In this document: in pieces, positions 7,061 through 7,713 of the stretch | Numbering within the stretch: position 1 is the first letter of the stretch | How the letters are laid out: the number at the start of each line of letters is the position of its first letter | From: Chitinophagaceae bacterium | GTDB taxonomy: Bacteria; Bacteroidota; Bacteroidia; Chitinophagales; Chitinophagaceae | Direction: 5' to 3' | DNA length: 7,713 nt | Assembly (NCBI GenBank): GCA_003132765.1 | Contig: PKYU01000101.1 | Span: 4,901 to 12,613, forward strand | Translations under genes and position numbers: made by a program | The notes under the pieces: generated by a model | The model's database searches: none | What the model saw: only the letters and a program-made list of their open reading frames with translations | What the model was told of the DNA's origin: nothing

Positions 7061-7713
7061 ATGAAAAAAGTTCTATTTTCCCTTGTAATGATTTTTATTT
7101 GTCAAATTTCGTTTGAGCAGACAAAAAATATCATCGGTTTCTATGAAAAAAATATAGCTGATGAATTAAATCTTGAATCTTCTTTTGATAAAAATTTAAG
7201 TAAAGAAAATATCGGTGAAACCATAAAAAAGTTATCAGCCCATCCACACCACATAAGTTCCCCGGGTGATAAAGCCAATGCTGAATATATCCTAAGTCTT
7301 TATAAACAATGGGGATGGGATGCCCAGATAGAAACTTTTCATGTGTTATTTCCAACCCCTAAAACAAGAATACTGGAAATGACTTCTCCCACTTCTTATG
7401 AAGCAATCTTAAAAGAACCAGCTTTAAAAGAAGATGTTACCAGCGGGCAATCAGGGCAATTGCCAACTTATAATGCTTATAGTGCTGATGGTGATGTTAC
7501 AGGCGAACTCGTATTTGTAAATTATGGTTTACCACAGGATTATGATGTACTTGATAAAATGGGCATCAGCGTAAAGGGAAAAATTGTAATTGCAAAATAT
7601 GGACATAGCTGGAGAGGAACAAAACCAAAAATTGCCCAGGAACATGGCGCTATAGGATGTATAATTTACAGTGATCCCATGGATGATGGATATTTTCACG
7701 GAGATGTATATCC
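7061..7713 (+). CDS. secreted M28 / glutamate carboxypeptidase II-like peptidase (5' part only)
   Basis: 217 codons are visible before the window ends; relatives run to about 700 residues. An N-terminal signal-like segment (MKKVLFSLVMIFICQISFEQ) indicates export. The region at 55-105, with KLSAHPHHISSPGDKANAEY and a TFHVLFPTPK stretch, matches the start of GCPII/PSMA-like zinc peptidases. A PA (protease-associated) domain follows from about residue 115: GELVFVNYG (148-156), GKIVIAKYGHSWRGTKPK (173-190) and GCIIYSDP (199-206). R185 in WRGTK aligns with the PSMA arginine that binds the substrate's C-terminal glutamate, as I remember that structure. The zinc ligands lie beyond the window, so activity cannot be judged. 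The start has no Shine-Dalgarno and I found no clear TAnnTTTG box in the 128-base gap after the amidase, so shared transcription is possible but unproven. The signal peptide ends in SFEQ where FAQ would be usual. Confidence 0.85.
   Translation, partial: MKKVLFSLVMIFICQISFEQTKNIIGFYEKNIADELNLESSFDKNLSKENIGETIKKLSAHPHHISSPGDKANAEYILSLYKQWGWDAQIETFHVLFPTPKTRILEMTSPTSYEAILKEPALKEDVTSGQSGQLPTYNAYSADGDVTGELVFVNYGLPQDYDVLDKMGISVKGKIVIAKYGHSWRGTKPKIAQEHGAIGCIIYSDPMDDGYFHGDVY

Overview
The window reads as a piece of a low-GC Bacteroidota chromosome, with a Chitinophagaceae-like flavour. The evidence is the -33/-7 promoter class (TTG-N19-TAnnTTTG), start codons with no Shine-Dalgarno sequence, exported proteins whose signal peptides end in FAQ or YAQ, and the wording of the protein motifs. 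The family assignment is inference. No rRNA, tRNA, CRISPR array, insertion sequence or prophage gene was found.

Layout from left to right: (1) positions 1-1655, minus strand, the first 551 residues of an MsbA-type ABC exporter whose end lies outside the window; (2) a 264-base divergent gap; (3) 1920-2822, plus strand, a MeaB-type GTPase that services B12-dependent methylmalonyl-CoA mutase, with no mutase gene in view; (4) 2830-3048, minus strand, a 72-residue exported CxxC membrane protein with a promoter box almost touching its start codon; (5) 3120-4891, minus strand, the ribosome-associated GTPase TypA/BipA, broken into two reading frames by a loss of about 43 bases in domain II but still behind a textbook promoter; (6) a 382-base non-coding gap with that promoter and a nested inverted repeat; (7) 5292-6932, plus strand, a secreted amidase-signature hydrolase; (8) 7061-7713, plus strand, the start of a secreted M28 / glutamate carboxypeptidase II-like peptidase cut by the window edge.

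Most genes are household functions that happen to be neighbours. The only pair that plausibly works together is the two exported hydrolases at the right end, which could act in sequence on peptides or amides outside the inner membrane. The most notable observation is the disrupted typA. Next come the abutting promoter of the small CxxC protein and the nested hairpin just before the amidase. I did not find convincing evidence of an undescribed multi-gene system.
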